Origin: Holothuria scabra
Lineage: Eukaryota > Echinodermata > Holothuroidea > Aspidochirotida > Holothuriidae
Assembly: GCA_037179385.1 (NCBI GenBank)
Contig: CM074187.1
Coordinates: forward strand, 46,472,879 to 46,536,878
Length of the DNA stretch: 64,000 nt
Direction: 5' to 3'
The stretch's first letter is position 1; each line of letters starts with the position of its first letter. This document shows positions 59,801 to 64,000 of this stretch, piece by piece. The translations under genes were made by a program, and so were the position numbers. The notes beneath the pieces are model-generated. The model was not told the origin of the DNA. It worked only from the letters and a program-made list of their open reading frames with translations, and ran no database searches.

Positions 59801-61424
59801 TTTAATTACCATTTTATAACCTGCAGGTAATCCAAACACACAAGGATTACAGGGGATTACAAAATACTTCCTCAAATGTAAGAAAGCTGCTAAGACAACA
59901 CTGCTTCTTCCTTCCTTTGCTTTCAATTACTTCTTATCTGACGAATGTCAACACTGCTACAACTGCTTCTTCAAAGAGAAACATCAACTACAGCTAAAAA
60001 ATTCCACAAGAACTGTGAGGATTTTGTTGTAAGTAGTAATCCAAGATTAAATGTTTCCTCTAAATCATGGTAACTAGGGCTATACCATTCTTTGTATTTT
60101 GCTTCAGGGATGGAGGCAAACCTTAACACAGCAACACATACTTCTGACTTCTAAAAGACCAATTGCTGTACATTCACAGTTTCTTTAAAACTGTGTGCAA
60201 GGCATTAGCGCATTAGCAGCCAATCAGAAAACTCCAAATGTAAAACAATGTAACTCAGGCACTCTGAGGAAATGCCTACTGTGTATTGCTGCTGTTCACA
60301 AAAAACTGGATATATTGACTTGCTCAGCCTGAAGTGAATGTCGGACTTGTCTCTTTGAGTAAGCATCTCTTTTCAACCAACCATAAAGAGTTCTGAGAGC
60401 ATGCAGTGATGCAGAGTGTGAAAAGATTCTCCAGGGAAGATAGGATCAATTTTAAGACTAGAACCAAAACAAATTATGAACCCCACCAACTACTACCCAG
60501 AAATAAACAAAAAGTGGAGAAAGCAACAAAAATGCCAGCAGACATATGAAAACTTTATGGACTTGAATTTCAGACAGTGATATTCATAAGATATTCCAAC
60601 AGTGTAGGGAAATAACAGGTTCATTTTAGCAGAGCCTGTAGCATTTTTAAGGTACACTCTACTGCACCTGATGTGAACATAACTATTTTTTTGTTTTCCA
60701 GAAAAGGACTAAGTATGTTAACTGCCACATGGAATCCATTAACACCTAGAGACGTGACTTTCACATCACTGGGGTATCCTAGAGTAGTATGACAGAAGAA
60801 ACAAGTCTTTGATGTAATATTTAGACATCGCAAACACTTGCAAGCACTAATAGTACAGTTTGTCCCTAAAAGATAACTAAAACTGGGACAAGATGTGTAG
60901 TTACTGCCACTGCTTGGCATCCATTTTATGGGCAACTGAGCAAGCAGTGGGGGCGTAGATGGCTTTTATTGAGTATCTTTAATTATCAACATTACAGCGG
61001 GTTGCTAGGGGTTGCATCAGATGCACAAAAGGGGTATTTATTACTGCCAAACCCCAAGTCCAAATTGATGCTGCCTTTGGTCAAAATTACAGGAGGGTTC
61101 AGGGGGAGGGGGAAAAGGCTTGCTTTAAGGCCCTTTTAAGATACAATCTGGAGTGTTTTAATGGCTATAACTTATTTATGTCAGTTCAAACATTGCTGCA
61201 AAGATGTCCTGTTCTTAAATAAGAAATCGAGGTTTGACATTTCAAGAATGACTGCTCTGAACCTATGTCATGAAAGTCACATGATTTACTGACGTTATTT
61301 TGTCCCCTTTTCCCTTTTTCATTGTAGGGCAATTGCTCCAGAATCGATGGTGACCCAGGGTCAATGGCAATTCAACATGATTTATTTAGAGGTCATATTG
61401 TTTCACTGAAGCACCTACCCAAGC
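56898..61424. other. Gene-free stretch
   Basis: About 4.5 kb without a recognised exon, RNA gene or element apart from the short palindrome at 57509-57548. Confidence 0.5.
57509..57548. repeat. Short palindromic repeat, copy 3
   Basis: CTAAACATGGAAGTA and TTTCCATGGTCTAAAA form inverted arms, like those at 43569 and 37685. Confidence 0.6.
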
Positions 61425-62020
61425 ATGCAGGGTGATCAAATTACGAGACAAGTGTAAATGTACCAGGATCAAGCCAGATCTACAATTTGACATAAGGTCC
61501 CACAATCAGGGTGATTTTACACTAAATCTGGATTTGATTGCCTGCGCAGACTCCGATCCACTGCTAGAGATCAAATTAGTAGTGTAAATGCAGATCAAAT
61601 CCGGATCTGATTGCCCAATTTTGATCCTAGTAAGGGGGGAGGAACAGACCCCCTCGCAGGTGATCAAATTTGTAGTGTTAAGTGCTCCCCCGGATCAACA
61701 GCAACCGTTTATCTACAGTATTTGCAGACTGGCAGAAGTCAACATATGCTTTTTAATTTTTGTTGTTTACATTTTGATGTGCATGCACATGTGCTCGTAT
61801 TTTGTGATTCATTTAGAGCCACTTCTGTTGGAGCGCAGAGGAAGATCAGAGTACGAGACAACTTTAAATGCTCCAGGATCATGCCATACACATAATTCCA
61901 TATGCTGATAACATCCAGTGATCAGATCTGAATCAAGTGTAGAAGCACCCTCGAATCCAGGTATAGTGTATGTATGCACTCTCAACCCCGGTACAGTGTA
62001 CATGCACCCCCAACCCCTAT
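61425..62020. repeat. GATC-rich complex repeat
   Basis: GTGATCAAATT-type motifs recur at 61433, 61567 and 61660. ACGAGACAAGTGTAAATG followed by CCAGGATCAAGCCA (from 61443) is repeated as ACGAGACAACTTTAAATG, CCAGGATCATGCCA (from 61853). It is probably one or more decayed DNA transposons related to the GATC-rich pieces at 29875 and 32130. Confidence 0.5.
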
Positions 62021-63168
62021 TTGGAATTTAACAGGGTCTCAGCAGCTGCACTTTCATTGTTCCAAAAAGCATGGATTCAAGTTTCACCATCTTCCTCACC
62101 AATGTCAATTTTTCCTCTTCTTGACTTCAAAAGGCTTGCCATCAAAGTACAATAGTCTAGCAGATATACTACTGTGGACCTATACATCCTGTGCACTTCT
62201 GAGGCTAAAGTGCCTCATTCATGTGGACCCAATCTACCAGCTATTTTTGTTATCTTGGGGGGGGGGGGGGAGCATGAATACCTTTTGAAGGGACCTTTGG
62301 TACAAGGAAGTTAAGCGACTACAAAATGCTTGTTAAAAGTTGGGAAACCATCTAAAAAAAAAAGAAAAATAGTAAATTCTGTAATTTTTTTATCACCAGT
62401 TCACCTTTTTTTCAACTTCAGAAAGTCATGAGGTGGAAACATCATTGTTCCTAGATCGTTTCATGGTATCAGAGCATGATTCCATTTTGTTCAGTAAAAT
62501 TATTAGCATGTAAGAATGCATGTTCGCTTTTTGTGAAAATGAAAACAGCACTGCAGGCTGGATGAGGGTCTCATGGAATACTGATGTTTGTGATGCGGAA
62601 GTAGAATTGCTAATCCAAAGTCCCACATTGAAGATCTTTAAACAAAGCTGTCAGGTTTCTTATAAATGCACAGTGCGACTGCCTACAGGTCTCCAAACTG
62701 AAAAAGTTTTGCTGTATTTTTTTTTTTATTAATGGAGTCATGACCTGATATGCTAAAAAACCAAAGAATACAAATCTTGGTAAAAAAGAACTGATAAAAT
62801 AATCAACACACCTCAGCTGATTAAATAAAGCATTAAAGAAAAAGAAAGAGGGTATTTAAATGGTCAAAACTGGTGCTCTTTTAATAGAGATCAAAAGAAA
62901 GTTACAATGGATTGTCTGAAAACTTTGAACTTCTAACCACCCTTGAACAAATATTGATAGAATAATTGGTAGGACTGTGTTCACTGCAGGTGTGGCATGA
63001 AAATGACCCTTTAATAACCTGCTTTATAAGAACAAATATTTTCAGTTGATTTAAGACTAAAGATTAATATTCTTGGAGAAAATTAATAAAATCTTCATGC
63101 ATGATGAGGAGAAGGTTCAATTTTCACATAAGATCCACAACCTTGTATAAGGGCTTAAACTTGACATC
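62021..63168. other. Gene-free stretch
   Basis: No recognised gene. A run of 14 G lies at 62257-62270. Confidence 0.5.
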
Positions 63169-63315
63169 ATATTGAAGGCCAAAACAGTCTCCCAGCCAAA
63201 ACTTATTTTTAAGCAAAAGCTAAACATCACAATTTTCCTCTCCTTTCTCTTCAAAGAATCTTTGATTATATTTTTTAACCCAGTATTGCATATTCAGGGC
63301 AAACAAAGAAGTTTG
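63169..63315. mobile_element. MITE family 2, relic
   Basis: AAAACTTATTTTTAAGCAAA, AGCTAAACATCACAATTTTC and TCTTCAAAGAATCTTTGAT follow the left half of the family. The terminus is decayed (TTGAAGGCCAAAACAGTCTC). Confidence 0.65.
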
Positions 63316-64000
63316 CTTTGTATGCGGTGTGTCTCTTATGGTAGCCTATTCAATTTTTAAAAACCTGACTTGATAGTAGGATTGTGGATTGTGGGGTGAC
63401 ATGAACAACCAGAAATGGGTCATAGGTCAAAAGATGGGAGAACTGGAGCTGTTGATGACTAAATTTTGCAGCCAAGTGATGGTCAGATCTGTCGTATTAA
63501 CAGTAGTCGTTAATGGGGGCTACCAGGCTTATTCCTCTCCAGTAATTAGTTTACTACCCTGTACCATAGAGGGCAGCAAATAATCTAAAACCTTGTGACA
63601 TTTGAGCATACTTAGTAGAAGTTTTGAATTGGATGCAACTATCATGGAACAGGTACACAAAAGAAATGAAGGGATTAGCACTGGTGATGACCAGTAATGG
63701 ACAACAAGACTCACCATGACTTGTGATATTTGATTGGAATCTTTCATCATTGCTTTTTGTTACTTTCTCCTAAAGTGAAACTTTGATAACAGAATTTACG
63801 AAGAAGTGCGCACGAATCTTAACTTGCATAATGCAATTATAATAGTAATTTACAAACTTCATGGGGTTGGGAAGGTCTTGAAATAAAGCAATGTGACAAA
63901 CAATTACCATTTATAATAAGAATTCAATTCAAGGTTCTTATGGGAACCTAAGAATATATTCTGACAAAAACAACTTACATTTTTTAAGTCTTTCCATTTA
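63316..64000. other. Gene-free stretch
   Basis: No recognised gene or repeat up to the window end. Confidence 0.5.

Noticed and set aside
60621..60935. 104-codon Cys-rich frame on the - strand
   Set aside because: The cysteines do not form a recognised zinc or EGF-like pattern, and no exon borders are evident.

Overview
The window is animal nuclear DNA: long AT-rich stretches without genes, spliced coding exons with GT-AG borders, and many transposon relics. Two conserved animal genes are visible, and both are incomplete here. On the + strand, three exons (6574-6780, 9169-9270, 10682-10845) encode the C-terminal end of an Abl interactor (Abi1/2/3 family). On the - strand, two exons (28809-28153 and 22629-21887) encode nearly all of an F-box/leucine-rich-repeat protein orthologous to vertebrate FBXL7. 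Introns, CR1/L2-like LINE debris and many MITEs suggest a marine invertebrate, perhaps an echinoderm or other non-vertebrate deuterostome. The species cannot be settled from this sequence alone.

Layout: 1-1735 is a tandem array plus its tail; 1.9-6.5 kb is repeat-rich, presumably upstream Abi intron; 6.57-10.85 kb holds the Abi exons, followed by a probable 3' UTR to about 12.7 kb; 12.7-21.5 kb lies between two convergent gene ends; 21.5-28.8 kb is FBXL7 (short 3' UTR, last exon, 5.5-kb intron, F-box exon); 28.8-64 kb has no recognisable exon and is probably a long 5' intron of FBXL7 plus flanking DNA. A second, inverted copy of the array and its tail lies at 49.36-50.83 kb.

The two genes have separate roles. 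Abi proteins belong to the WAVE complex, which drives Arp2/3-dependent actin assembly. FBXL7 is the substrate receptor of an SCF ubiquitin ligase. Their closeness says nothing about a shared function.

Most of the remaining interest is in repeats. The array has a dimeric higher-order structure (units of about 145 and 156 bp), and every unit carries a cluster of nuclear-receptor half-sites spaced as DR1, DR4, DR4 and DR2. Two MITE families share TTAA-flanked termini, and one of them carries a hairpin whose arms covary between copies. There is also a close pair of piggyBac-like elements, a hAT element with an 8-bp target duplication, a datable nested insertion, and a LINE fragment frameshifted at a G10 run. 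I found no clear new multi-gene system.
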